From Auanema rhodensis (taxonomy: Eukaryota > Nematoda > Chromadorea > Rhabditida > Rhabditidae), in contig OZ059896.1 in NCBI GenBank assembly GCA_964057225.1, forward strand, positions 12,880,501-12,944,500: 64,000 bases of DNA, in the 5' to 3' direction. A model generated the notes under the pieces. It ran no database searches and was not told the DNA's origin. It worked only from the letters and a program-made list of their open reading frames with translations. Position 1 is the stretch's first letter, and each line of letters starts with the position of its first letter. Positions 1-11,925 of the stretch are shown here, piece by piece. A program made the translations under genes and the position numbers.

Positions 1-31
1 AATCTAATTTTGAGAACCGCATTTTTTTATC

Positions 32-48
32 TTTCACGGGAAGCGAGT
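32..48 (+). other. CENP-B-box-like 17-bp motif (first of about 365)
   Basis: The bases are TTTCACGGGAAGCGAGT at monomer positions 32-48. Against the mammalian CENP-B box YTTCGTTGGAARCGGGA, 12 of 17 positions match. Against the essential core NTTCGNNNNANNCGGGN, 7 of 9 match; the mismatches are A for G in TTCG and A for G in CGGG. The ACGGGAAGCGAG core is nearly invariant across the array, while the base before it alternates between C and A. Binding by any CENP-B-like protein is inference. Chance similarity cannot be dismissed, because a match this good somewhere in 176 bp on either strand is only modestly unlikely. Confidence 0.55.
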
Positions 49-56
49 TACATACC

Positions 57-76
57 ATGTGCACATCACGTGTACA
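57..76. other. Palindrome cluster GTGCAC / CACGTG / TGTACA (first copy)
   Basis: Three perfect palindromes are packed into 20 bp: ATGTGCACAT at 57-66, CACGTG at 67-72 and TGTACA at 71-76. The 19 bp at 58-76 (TGTGCACATCACGTGTACA) also form an imperfect dyad around the C at 67, with 7 of 9 arm pairs complementary. The cluster is kept in most right-domain monomers. Left-domain monomers often read TACGTG, which loses the middle palindrome. CACGTG is the canonical E-box or G-box sequence bound by bHLH-type factors in animals and plants; any binding here is inference. Confidence 0.8.
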
Positions 77-116
77 ATTGATTAGCATAAATTAAAGTTC
101 ACGTTAGTTTCAAAGT

Positions 117-129
117 CATGGTTACCATG
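117..129. other. 13-bp palindrome CATGGTTACCATG (first copy)
   Basis: The arms CATGGT and ACCATG are perfect reverse complements around a single central T. The palindrome lies next to the site of the 6-bp length difference between the 170- and 176-bp classes. It is preserved in most units but broken in the CATATTACC (175-bp) class, the GTTATGATTACC class and rare units such as 30235 (TTACGATG), 34082 (GTTGCCATG) and 60547 (GGTGACC). Confidence 0.85.
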
Positions 130-170
130 TATCAATAAAAATTTGTTATTAGACTAATATAGACATGAGG

Positions 171-346
171 AATCTAATTTTGAAAACCGCATCTCTTTAT
201 CTTTAACGGGAAGCGAGTTACATACCATGTGCACATCACGTGTACCATTAATTAGCATAAATTAAAGTTCACGTTAATTTCAAAGTCATGGTTACCATGC
301 ACCAATATCAATAAAAATTTGTTCTAAGATTAATATGGACATGGTT
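171..346 (+). repeat. Representative 176-bp monomer
   Basis: Full-length unit. Landmarks, counted from AATCTAATTTTG as position 1, are the CENP-B-box-like motif at 32-48, the palindrome ATGTGCACAT at 57-66, CACGTG at 67-72, TGTACA at 71-76, an AT-rich stretch ATTAGCATAAATTAAAG at about 81-97, CATGGTTACCATG at 117-129 and an AT-rich tail. This particular unit carries two variants of that plan: TTTAACGGG in the 17-bp motif, and TGTACC in place of TGTACA. It ends in GGACATGGTT in place of the more common GGACATGGGT. Confidence 0.95.
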
Positions 347-516
347 CATCTAATTTTGAAAACTCTATTTCTTTATCTTTCACGGGAAGCGAGTTACATA
401 CCATGTGCACATCACGTGTACAATTAATTAGCATAAATTAAAGTTCACGTTAATTTCAAAGTCATGGTTACCATGTATCAATAAAAATTTGTTATTAGAC
501 TAATATAGACATGAGG

Positions 517-692
517 AATCTAATTTTGAAAACCGCATCTCTTTATCTTTCACGGGAAGCGAGTTACATACCATGTGCACATTACGTGTACATTCAATTA
601 GCATAAATTAAAGTTCACGTAAATTTCAAAGTTATGATTACCATGAACCAATTTCGATTAAAATTTGTTATTAGACTAATGTGGACATTAGG
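517..692 (+). repeat. Left-domain monomer type, ATTACGTG / TTCGATT
   Basis: Type example of a subfamily common in the first 29 kb. It reads CACATTACGTGTACATTCAATT in place of CACATCACGTGTACAATTAATT, GTTATGATTACCATGAACC in place of GTCATGGTTACCATGCACC, and ATTTCGATTAAAA in place of ATATCAATAAAA. The substitutions destroy both the CACGTG palindrome and the CATGGTTACCATG palindrome. This copy is itself a hybrid, because its 5' part has CATCTCTTTAT, normally linked to TTTAACGGG, joined to TTTCACGGG. Confidence 0.85.
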
Positions 693-3600
693 AATCTAAT
701 TTTGAGAACCGCATTTTTTTATCTTTCACGGGAAGCGAGTTATATACCATGTGCACATCACGTGTACAATTAATTAGCATAAATTAAAGTTCACGTTAAT
801 TTCAAAGTCATATTACCATGCACCAATATCAATAAAAATTTGTTCTCAGACTAATATGGACATGGGTAATCTAATTTTGAGAACCGCATTTCTTTATCTT
901 TCACGGGAAGCGAGTTACATACCATGTGCACATCACGTGTACAATTAATTCGCATAAATTAAAGTTCACGTAAATTTCAAAGTCATGGTTACCATGCACC
1001 AATATGAATGAAAATTTGTTATTAGACTAAAATGGACATGGGTAATCTAATTTTGAGAACCGCATTCTTTTATCTTTCACGGGAAGCGAGTTACATACCA
1101 TGTGCACATTACGTGTACAATTAATTAGCATAAATTAAAGTTCACGTAAATTTCAAAGTTATGATTACCATGAACCAATATCGATTAAAATTTGTTATTA
1201 GACTAATATGGACATGAGGAATCTAATTTTGAGAACCGCATTTCTTTATCTTTCACGGGAAGCGAGTTACATCCCATGTGCACATCACGTGTACAATTAT
1301 TTAGCATAAATTAAAGTTCACGTAAACTTCAAAGTCCTGGTTACCATGCACCAATATCAATAAAAATTTGTTCTTAGATTAATATGAACATGGGTAATCT
1401 AATTTTGAAAACCGCATTGCTTTATCTTTCACGGGAAGCGAGTAACATACCATGTGCACATCACGTGTACAATTAATTAGCATAAATTAAAGTTCACGTT
1501 AATTTCAAAGTCATGGTTACCATGTATCAATAAAAATTTGTTATTAGACTAATATAGACATGAGGAATCTAATTTTGAAAACCGCATCTCTTTATCTTTA
1601 ACGGGAAGCGAGTTACATACCATGTGCACATCACGTGTACAATTAATTAGCATAAATTAAAGTTCACGTTAATTTCAAAGTCATGGTTACCATGCACCAA
1701 TATCAATAAAAATTTGTTCTAAGATTAATATGGACATGGGTAATCTAATTTTGAAAACTGCATTTCTTTATCTTTCACGGGAAGCGAGTTACATACCATG
1801 TGCACATCACGTGTACAATTAATTAGCATAAATTAAAGTTCACGTAAACTTCAAAGTCATGGTTACCATGCACCAATATCAATAAAATTTTGTTATTAGA
1901 CTAATATGGACATGGGTAATCTAATTTTGAAAACCGCATTTCTTTATCTTTCACGGGAAGCGAGTTATATATCATGTGCACATTACGTGTACATTCAATT
2001 AGCATAAATTAAAGTTCACGTAAATTTCAAAGTTATGATTACCATGAACCAATTTCGATTAAAATTTGTTATTAGACTAATATCGACATTAGGAATCTAA
2101 TTTTGAGAACCGCATTTTTTTATCTTTCACGGGAAGCGAGTTACATACCATGTGCACATTACGTGTACAATTAATTAGCATAAATTAAAGTTCACGTTAG
2201 TTTCAAAGTCATGGTTACCATGTATCAATAAAAATTTGTTATTAGACTAATATAGACATGAGGAATCTAATTTTGAAAACCGCATCTCTTTATCTTTAAC
2301 GGGAAGCGAGTTACATACCATGTGCACATCACGTGTACCATTAATTAGCATAAATTAAAGTTCACGTTAATTTCAAAGTCATGGTTACCATGAACCAATT
2401 TCGATTAAAATTTGTTATTAGACTAATGTGGACATTAGGAATCTAATTTTGAGAACCGCATTTTTTTATCTTTCACGGGAAGCGAGTTATATACCATGTG
2501 CACATCACGTGTACAATTAATTAGCATAAATTAAAGTTCACGTTAATTTCAAAGTCATATTACCATGCACCAATATCAATAAAAATTTGTTCTCAGACTA
2601 ATATGGACATGGGTAATCTAATTTTGAGAACCGCATTTCTTTATCTTTCACGGGAAGCGAGTTACATACCATGTGCACATCACGTGTACAATTAATTCGC
2701 ATAAATTAAAGTTCACGTAAATTTCAAAGTCATGGTTACCATGCACCAATATGAATGAAAATTTGTTATTAGACTAAAATGGACATGGGTAATCTAATTT
2801 TGAGAACCGCATTCTTTTATCTTTCACGGGAAGCGAGTTACATACCATGTGCACATTACGTGTACAATTAATTAGCATAAATTAAAGTTCACGTAAATTT
2901 CAAAGTTATGATTACCATGAACCAATATCGATTAAAATTTGTTATTAGACTAATATGGACATGAGGAATCTAATTTTGAGAACCGCATTTCTTTATCTTT
3001 CACGGGAAGCGAGTTACATCCCATGTGCACATCACGTGTACAATTATTTAGCATAAATTAAAGTTCACGTAAACTTCAAAGTCCTGGTTACCATGCACCA
3101 ATATCAATAAAAATTTGTTCTTAGATTAATATGAACATGGGTAATCTAATTTTGAAAACCGCATTGCTTTATCTTTCACGGAAAGCGAGTAACATACCAT
3201 GTGCACATCACGTGTACAATTAATTAGCATAAATTAAAGTTCACGTTAATTTCAAAGTCATGGTTACCATGTATCAATAAAAATTTGTTATTAGACTAAT
3301 ATAGACATGAGGAATCTAATTTTGAAAACCGCATCTCTTTATCTTTAACGGGAAGCGAGTTACATACCATGTGCACATCACGTGTACAATTAATTAGCAT
3401 AAATTAAAGTTCACGTTAATTTCAAAGTCATGGTTACCATGCACCAATATCAATAAAAATTTGTTCTAAGATTAATATGGACATGGGTAATCTAATTTTG
3501 AAAACTGCATTTCTTTATCTTTCACGGGAAGCGAGTTACATACCATGTGCACATCACGTGTACAATTAATTAGCATAAATTAAAGTTCACGTAAACTTCA

Positions 3601-4137
3601 AAGTCATGGTTACCATGCACCAATATCAATAAAATTTTGTTATTAGACTAATATGGACATGGGTAATCTAATTTTGAAAACCGCATTTCTTTATCTTTCA
3701 CGGGAAGCGAGTTATATATCATGTGCACATTACGTGTACATTCAATTAGCATAAATTAAAGTTCACGTAAATTTCAAAGTTATGATTACCATGAACCAAT
3801 TTCGATTAAAATTTGTTATTAGACTAATATCGACATTAGGAATCTAATTTTGAGAACCGCATTTTTTTATCTTTCACGGGAAGCGAGTTACATACCATGT
3901 GCACATTACGTGTACAATTAATTAGCATAAATTAAAGTTCACGTTAGTTTCAAAGTCATGGTTACCATGTATCAATAAAAATTTGTTATTAGACTAATAT
4001 AGACATGAGGAATCTAATTTTGAAAACCGCATCTCTTTATCTTTAACGGGAAGCGAGTTACATACCATGTGCACATCACGTGTACCATTAATTAGCATAA
4101 ATTAAAGTTCACGTTAATTTCAAAGTCATGGTTACCA
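640..4137 (+). repeat. 1747-bp 10-mer HOR, two tandem copies
   Basis: Marker pairs 740/2487, 693/2440 and 2094/3841 all give a distance of 1747 bp. One HOR copy holds ten monomers starting at 693, 868, 1044, 1220, 1396, 1566, 1742, 1918, 2094 and 2264; two are 170 bp and one is 175 bp, which accounts for 1760-13. The copies look nearly identical. One difference I saw is at 3182, where the 17-bp motif reads CACGGAAAGCGAG in place of CACGGGAAGCGAG. Boundaries fall near 640, 2387 and 4137, inside the ACCATGAACCAATTTCG segment. Confidence 0.85.
693..867 (+). repeat. Representative 175-bp monomer variant
   Basis: This unit reads GTCATATTACCATG where the usual form is GTCATGGTTACCATG, a net loss of one base that breaks the left arm of the palindrome. 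The same variant recurs at 2561, 6228, 20658, 23091, 31281, 37046, 46349, 52132 and 58427, among others. It is a useful marker because it is rare within each HOR, usually once per unit. Confidence 0.9.
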
Positions 4138-5299
4138 TGCACCAATATCAATAAAAATTTGTTCTAAGATTAATATGGACATGGTTCATCTAATTTTGAA
4201 AACTCTATTTCTTTATCTTTCACGGGAAGCGAGTTACATACCATGTGCACATCACGTGTACAATTAATTAGCATAAATTAAAGTTCACGTTAATTTCAAA
4301 GTCATGGTTACCATGTATCAATAAAAATTTGTTATTAGACTAATATAGACATGAGGAATCTAATTTTGAAAACCGCATCTCTTTATCTTTAACGGGAAGC
4401 GAGTTACATATAATGTGCACATCACGTGTACAATTAATTAGCATAAATTAAAAATCACGTAAACTTCAAAGTCATGGTTACCATGCACCAATATCAATAA
4501 AATTTTGTTATTAGACTAATATGGACATGGGTAATCTAATTTTGAAAACCGCATTTCTTTATCTTTCACGGGAAGCGAGTTACATACCATGTGCACATTA
4601 CGTGTACATTCAATTAGCATAAATTAAAGTTCACGTAAATTTCAAAGTTATGATTACCATGAACCAATTTCGATTAAAATTTGTTATTAGACTAATATGG
4701 ACATTAGGAATCTAATTTTGAGAACCGCATTTTTTTATCTTTCACGGGAAGCGAGTTACATACCATGTGCACATTACGTGTACACTTAATTAGCATAAAT
4801 TAAAGTTCACGTAAACTTCAAAGTCATGGTTACCATGCACCAATATCAATAAAATTTTGTTATTAGACTAATATGGACATGGGTAATCTAATTTTGAAAA
4901 CCGCATTTCTTTATCTTTCACGGGAAGCGAGTTACATACCATGTGCACATCACGTGTACAATTAATTAGCATAAATTAAAGTTCACGTAAATTTCAAAGT
5001 CATGGTTACCATGTATCAATATCAATAAAAATTTGTTCTAAGATTAATATGGACATGGTTCATCTAATTTTGAAAACTCTATTTCTTTATCTTTCACGGG
5101 AAGCGAGTTACATACCATGTGCACATCACGTGTACAATTAATTAGCATAAATTAAAGTTCACGTTAATTTCAAAGTCATGGTTACCATGTATCAATAAAA
5201 ATTTGTTATTAGACTAATATAGACATGAGGAATCTAATTTTGAGAACCGCATTTTTTTATCTTTCACGGGAAGCGAGTTACATACCATGTGCACATTAC
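4138..5299 (+). repeat. Mosaic monomers between two HOR blocks
   Basis: About 6.6 units combining types seen on both sides. It contains the first ATAATG unit (4357), ATTACGTG-type units and the first unit with the intermediate CATGTATCAATATCAAT (5010). There is no gene and nothing outside the satellite. Confidence 0.8.
4357..4532 (+). repeat. Left-domain monomer type, ATAATGTGC
   Basis: First unit with GTTACATATAATGTGCAC in place of GTTACATACCATGTGCAC. This change abolishes the left arm of the ATGTGCACAT neighbourhood but keeps GTGCAC. The copy also has AAATTAAAAATCACG in place of AAATTAAAGTTCACG. The ATAATG form is frequent from here to about 29.1 kb and I did not see it afterwards, so it marks the left domain of the array. 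Confidence 0.85.
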
Positions 5300-8200
5300 G
5301 TGTACATTCAATTAGCATAAATTAAAGTTCACGTAAATTTCAAAGTTATGATTACCATGAACCAATTTCGATTAAAATTTGTTATTAGACTAATATGGAC
5401 ATTAGGAATCTAATTTTGAGAACCGCATTTTTTTATCTTTCACGGGAAGCGAGTTACATACCATGTGCACATTACGTGTACACTTAATTAGCATAAATTA
5501 AAGTTCACGTAAACTTCAAAGTCATGGTTACCATGCACCAATATCAATAAAATTTTGTTATTAGACTAATATGGACATGGGTAATCTAATTTTGAAAACC
5601 GCATTTCTTTATCTTTCACGGGAAGCGAGTTACATACCATGTGCACATTACGTGTACATTCAATTAGCATAAATTAAAGTTCACGTAAATTTCAAAGTTA
5701 TGATTACCATGAACCAATTTCGATTAAAATTTGTTATTAGACTAATATGGACATTAGGAATCTAATTTTGAGAACCGCATTTTTTTATCTTTCACGGGAA
5801 GCGAGTTACATACCATGTGCACATTACGTGTACACTTAATTAGCATAAATTAAAGTTCACGTAAACTTCAAAGTCATGGTTACCATGCACCAATATCAAT
5901 AAAATTTTGTTATTAGACTAATATGGACATGGGTAATCTAATTTTGAAAACCGCATTTCTTTATCTTTCACGGGAAGCGAGTTATATACCATGTGCACAT
6001 TACGTGTACATTCAATTAGCATAAATTAAAGTTCACGTAAATTTCAAAGTTATGATTACCATGAACCAATTTCGATTAAAATTTGTTATTAGACTAATAT
6101 CGACATTAGGAATCTAATTTTGAGAACCGCATTTTTTTATCTTTCACGGGAAGCGAGTTACATACCATGTGCACATTACGTGTACAATTAATTAGCAGAA
6201 ATTAAAGTTCACGTAAATTTCAAAGTCATATTACCATGCACCAATATCAATAAAATTTTGTTATTAGACTAATATGGACATGGGTAATCAAATTTTGAAA
6301 ACCGCATTTCTTTATCTTTCACGGGAAGCGAGTTACATACCATGTGCACATTACGTGTACATTCAATTAGCATAAATTAAAGTTCACGTAAATTTCAAAG
6401 TTATGATTACCATGAACCAATTTCGATTAATATTTGTTATTAGACTAATATAGACATGAGGAATCTAATTTTGAGAACCGCATTTTTTTATCTTTCACGG
6501 GAAGCGAGTTACATACCATGTGCACATCACGTGTACAATTGATTAGCATAAATTAAAGTTCACGTTAGTTTCAAAGTCATGGTTACCATGTATCAATAAA
6601 AATTTGTTATTAGACTAATATAGACATGAGGAATCTAATTTTGAAAACCGCATCTCTTTATCTTTAACGGGAAGCGAGTTACATACCATGTGCACATCAC
6701 GTGTACCATTAATTAGCATAAATTAAAGTTCACGTTAATTTCAAAGTCATGGTTACCATGCACCAATATCAATAAAAATTTGTTCTAAGATTAATATGGA
6801 CATGGTTCATCTAATTTTGAAAACTCTATTTCTTTATCTTTCACGGGAAGCGAGTTACATACCATGTGCACATCACGTGTACAATTAATTAGCATAAATT
6901 AAAGTTCACGTTAATTTCAAAGTCATGGTTACCATGTATCAATAAAAATTTGTTATTAGACTAATATAGACATGAGGAATCTAATTTTGAAAACCGCATC
7001 TCTTTATCTTTAACGGGAAGCGAGTTACATATAATGTGCACATCACGTGTACAATTAATTAGCATAAATTAAAGTTCACGTAAAGTTCAAAGTCATGGTT
7101 ACCATGTATCAATAAAAATTTGTTATTAGACTAATATAGACATGAGGAATCTAATTTTGAAAACCGCATCTCTTTATCTTTAACGGGAAGCGAGTTACAT
7201 ATAATGTGCACATCACGTGTACAATTAATTAGCATAAATTAAAAATCACGTAAACTTCAAAGTCATGGTTACCATGCACCAATATCAATAAAATTTTGTT
7301 ATTAGACTAATATGGACATGGGTAATCTAATTTTGAAAACCGCATTTCTTTATCTTTCACGGGAAGCGAGTTACATACCATGTGCACATTACGTGTACAT
7401 TCAATTAGCATAAATTAAAGTTCACGTAAATTTCAAAGTTATGATTACCATGAACCAATTTCGATTAAAATTTGTTATTAGACTAATATGGACATTAGGA
7501 ATCTAATTTTGAGAACCGCATTTTTTTATCTTTCACGGGAAGCGAGTTACATACCATGTGCACATTACGTGTACACTTAATTAGCATAAATTAAAGTTCA
7601 CGTAAACTTCAAAGTCATGGTTACCATGCACCAATATCAATAAAATTTTGTTATTAGACTAATATGGACATGGGTAATCTAATTTTGAAAACCGCATTTC
7701 TTTATCTTTCACGGGAAGCGAGTTACATACCATGTGCACATCACGTGTACAATTAATTAGCATAAATTAAAGTTCACGTAAATTTCAAAGTCATGGTTAC
7801 CATGTATCAATATCAATAAAAATTTGTTCTAAGATTAATATGGACATGGTTCATCTAATTTTGAAAACTCTATTTCTTTATCTTTCACGGGAAGCGAGTT
7901 ACATACCATGTGCACATCACGTGTACAATTAATTAGCATAAATTAAAGTTCACGTTAATTTCAAAGTCATGGTTACCATGTATCAATAAAAATTTGTTAT
8001 TAGACTAATATAGACATGAGGAATCTAATTTTGAGAACCGCATTTTTTTATCTTTCACGGGAAGCGAGTTACATACCATGTGCACATTACGTGTACACTT
8101 AATTAGCATAAATTAAAGTTCACGTAAACTTCAAAGTCATGGTTACCATGCACCAATATCAATAAAATTTTGTTATTAGACTAATATGGACATGGTTCAT

Positions 8201-8612
8201 CTAATTTTGAAAACTCTATTTCTTTATCTTTCACGGGAAGCGAGTTACATACCATGTGCACATCACGTGTACCATTAATTAGCATAAATTAAAGTTCACG
8301 TTAATTTCAAAGTCATGGTTACCATGCACCAATATCAATAAAAATTTGTTCTAAGATTAATATGGACATGGTTCATCTAATTTTGAAAACTCTATTTCTT
8401 TATCTTTCACGGGAAGCGAGTTACATACCATGTGCACATCACGTGTACAATTAATTAGCATAAATTAAAGTTCACGTTAATTTCAAAGTCATGGTTACCA
8501 TGTATCAATAAAAATTTGTTATTAGACTAATATAGACATGAGGAATCTAATTTTGAAAACCGCATCTCTTTATCTTTAACGGGAAGCGAGTTACATATAA
8601 TATGCACATCAC
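5300..8612 (+). repeat. 3313-bp 19-mer block, copy 1
   Basis: Matched to the following block at exactly 3313 bp by three rare markers: CAATTGATTAG units at 6462 and 9775, CATGTATCAATATC at 7801 and 11114, and TATGCACATCACG at 8601 and 11914. The length fits 19 units with five of 170 bp and one of 175 bp (3344-31). The block contains several smaller internal repeats of ATTACGTG-type and ATAATG-type units. Confidence 0.85.
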
Positions 8613-11600
8613 GTGTACATTCAATTAGCATAAATTAAAGTTCACGTAAATTTCAAAGTTATGATTACCATGAACCAATTTCGATTAAAATTTGTTATTA
8701 GACTAATATGGACATTAGGAATCTAATTTTGAGAACCGCATTTTTTTATCTTTCACGGGAAGCGAGTTACATACCATGTGCACATTACGTGTACACTTAA
8801 TTAGCATAAATTAAAGTTCACGTAAACTTCAAAGTCATGGTTACCATGCACCAATATCAATAAAATTTTGTTATTAGACTAATATGGACATGGGTAATCT
8901 AATTTTGAAAACCGCATTTCTTTATCTTTCACGGGAAGCGAGTTACATACCATGTGCACATTACGTGTACATTCAATTAGCATAAATTAAAGTTCACGTA
9001 AATTTCAAAGTTATGATTACCATGAACCAATTTCGATTAAAATTTGTTATTAGACTAATATGGACATTAGGAATCTAATTTTGAGAACCGCATTTTTTTA
9101 TCTTTCACGGGAAGCGAGTTACATACCATGTGCACATTACGTGTACACTTAATTAGCATAAATTAAAGTTCACGTAAACTTCAAAGTCATGGTTACCATG
9201 CACCAATATCAATAAAATTTTGTTATTAGACTAATATGGACATGGGTAATCTAATTTTGAAAACCGCATTTCTTTATCTTTCACGGGAAGCGAGTTATAT
9301 ACCATGTGCACATTACGTGTACATTCAATTAGCATAAATTAAAGTTCACGTAAATTTCAAAGTTATGATTACCATGAACCAATTTCGATTAAAATTTGTT
9401 ATTAGACTAATATCGACATTAGGAATCTAATTTTGAGAACCGCATTTTTTTATCTTTCACGGGAAGCGAGTTACATACCATGTGCACATTACGTGTACAA
9501 TTAATTAGCAGAAATTAAAGTTCACGTAAATTTCAAAGTCATATTACCATGCACCAATATCAATAAAATTTTGTTATTAGACTAATATGGACATGGGTAA
9601 TCAAATTTTGAAAACCGCATTTCTTTATCTTTCACGGGAAGCGAGTTACATACCATGTGCACATTACGTGTACATTCAATTAGCATAAATTAAAGTTCAC
9701 GTAAATTTCAAAGTTATGATTACCATGAACCAATTTCGATTAATATTTGTTATTAGACTAATATAGACATGAGGAATCTAATTTTGAGAACCGCATTTTT
9801 TTATCTTTCACGGGAAGCGAGTTACATACCATGTGCACATCACGTGTACAATTGATTAGCATAAATTAAAGTTCACGTTAGTTTCAAAGTCATGGTTACC
9901 ATGTATCAATAAAAATTTGTTATTAGACTAATATAGACATGAGGAATCTAATTTTGAAAACCGCATCTCTTTATCTTTAACGGGAAGCGAGTTACATACC
10001 ATGTGCACATCACGTGTACCATTAATTAGCATAAATTAAAGTTCACGTTAATTTCAAAGTCATGGTTACCATGCACCAATATCAATAAAAATTTGTTCTA
10101 AGATTAATATGGACATGGTTCATCTAATTTTGAAAACTCTATTTCTTTATCTTTCACGGGAAGCGAGTTACATACCATGTGCACATCACGTGTACAATTA
10201 ATTAGCATAAATTAAAGTTCACGTTAATTTCAAAGTCATGGTTACCATGTATCAATAAAAATTTGTTATTAGACTAATATAGACATGAGGAATCTAATTT
10301 TGAAAACCGCATCTCTTTATCTTTAACGGGAAGCGAGTTACATATAATGTGCACATCACGTGTACAATTAATTAGCATAAATTAAAGTTCACGTAAAGTT
10401 CAAAGTCATGGTTACCATGTATCAATAAAAATTTGTTATTAGACTAATATAGACATGAGGAATCTAATTTTGAAAACCGCATCTCTTTATCTTTAACGGG
10501 AAGCGAGTTACATATAATGTGCACATCACGTGTACAATTAATTAGCATAAATTAAAAATCACGTAAACTTCAAAGTCATGGTTACCATGCACCAATATCA
10601 ATAAAATTTTGTTATTAGACTAATATGGACATGGGTAATCTAATTTTGAAAACCGCATTTCTTTATCTTTCACGGGAAGCGAGTTACATACCATGTGCAC
10701 ATTACGTGTACATTCAATTAGCATAAATTAAAGTTCACGTAAATTTCAAAGTTATGATTACCATGAACCAATTTCGATTAAAATTTGTTATTAGACTAAT
10801 ATGGACATTAGGAATCTAATTTTGAGAACCGCATTTTTTTATCTTTCACGGGAAGCGAGTTACATACCATGTGCACATTACGTGTACACTTAATTAGCAT
10901 AAATTAAAGTTCACGTAAACTTCAAAGTCATGGTTACCATGCACCAATATCAATAAAATTTTGTTATTAGACTAATATGGACATGGGTAATCTAATTTTG
11001 AAAACCGCATTTCTTTATCTTTCACGGGAAGCGAGTTACATACCATGTGCACATCACGTGTACAATTAATTAGCATAAATTAAAGTTCACGTAAATTTCA
11101 AAGTCATGGTTACCATGTATCAATATCAATAAAAATTTGTTCTAAGATTAATATGGACATGGTTCATCTAATTTTGAAAACTCTATTTCTTTATCTTTCA
11201 CGGGAAGCGAGTTACATACCATGTGCACATCACGTGTACAATTAATTAGCATAAATTAAAGTTCACGTTAATTTCAAAGTCATGGTTACCATGTATCAAT
11301 AAAAATTTGTTATTAGACTAATATAGACATGAGGAATCTAATTTTGAGAACCGCATTTTTTTATCTTTCACGGGAAGCGAGTTACATACCATGTGCACAT
11401 TACGTGTACACTTAATTAGCATAAATTAAAGTTCACGTAAACTTCAAAGTCATGGTTACCATGCACCAATATCAATAAAATTTTGTTATTAGACTAATAT
11501 GGACATGGTTCATCTAATTTTGAAAACTCTATTTCTTTATCTTTCACGGGAAGCGAGTTACATACCATGTGCACATCACGTGTACCATTAATTAGCATAA

Positions 11601-11925
11601 ATTAAAGTTCACGTTAATTTCAAAGTCATGGTTACCATGCACCAATATCAATAAAAATTTGTTCTAAGATTAATATGGACATGGTTCATCTAATTTTGAA
11701 AACTCTATTTCTTTATCTTTCACGGGAAGCGAGTTACATACCATGTGCACATCACGTGTACAATTAATTAGCATAAATTAAAGTTCACGTTAATTTCAAA
11801 GTCATGGTTACCATGTATCAATAAAAATTTGTTATTAGACTAATATAGACATGAGGAATCTAATTTTGAAAACCGCATCTCTTTATCTTTAACGGGAAGC
11901 GAGTTACATATAATATGCACATCAC
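8613..11925 (+). repeat. 3313-bp 19-mer block, copy 2
   Basis: Second copy of the block before it, in direct tandem. The shared sequence runs up to the rare TAATATGCACATCACGTG segment at 11911; the next base context then differs (CAATTAATT here, CATTCAATT after copy 1), which fixes the duplication edge near 8612 and 11925. Stretches I compared were identical, which points to a recent duplication. Confidence 0.85.

Larger units (their letters stand above)
1..170 (+). repeat. Representative 170-bp monomer variant
   Basis: First unit of the window and the type of the 170-bp class. It reads CATGTATCAATAAA where the 176-bp class reads CATGCACCAATATCAATAAA, a 6-bp difference at the 3' end of the CATGGTTACCATG palindrome. 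The 170-bp class almost always continues with TATTAGACTAATATAGACATGAGG, so the deletion travels with a linked set of substitutions. It recurs throughout the array and explains why most HOR lengths are multiples of 176 minus multiples of 6. Confidence 0.95.
1..639 (+). repeat. Leading monomers before the first complete HOR
   Basis: About 3.6 units starting at 1, 171, 347 and 517. They match 3841-4380 at a distance of 3840 bp with a few substitutions (ATCACG against ATTACG, GATTAG against AATTAG), then diverge near 540. The unit at base 1, with CAATTGATTAG, is matched again at 6462 and 9775. There is no gene. Confidence 0.85.

Noticed and set aside
57-76. Promoter, terminator or operator reading of the dyad cluster
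   Set aside because: No transcribed gene lies anywhere near, and the element is present in every monomer; it is better treated as part of the satellite.
640-690. Second CENP-B-box candidate in TTCGATTAAAATTTG of left-type units
   Set aside because: It matches TTCG and the central A but only one of the four bases of CGGG, and it occurs in only one subfamily.
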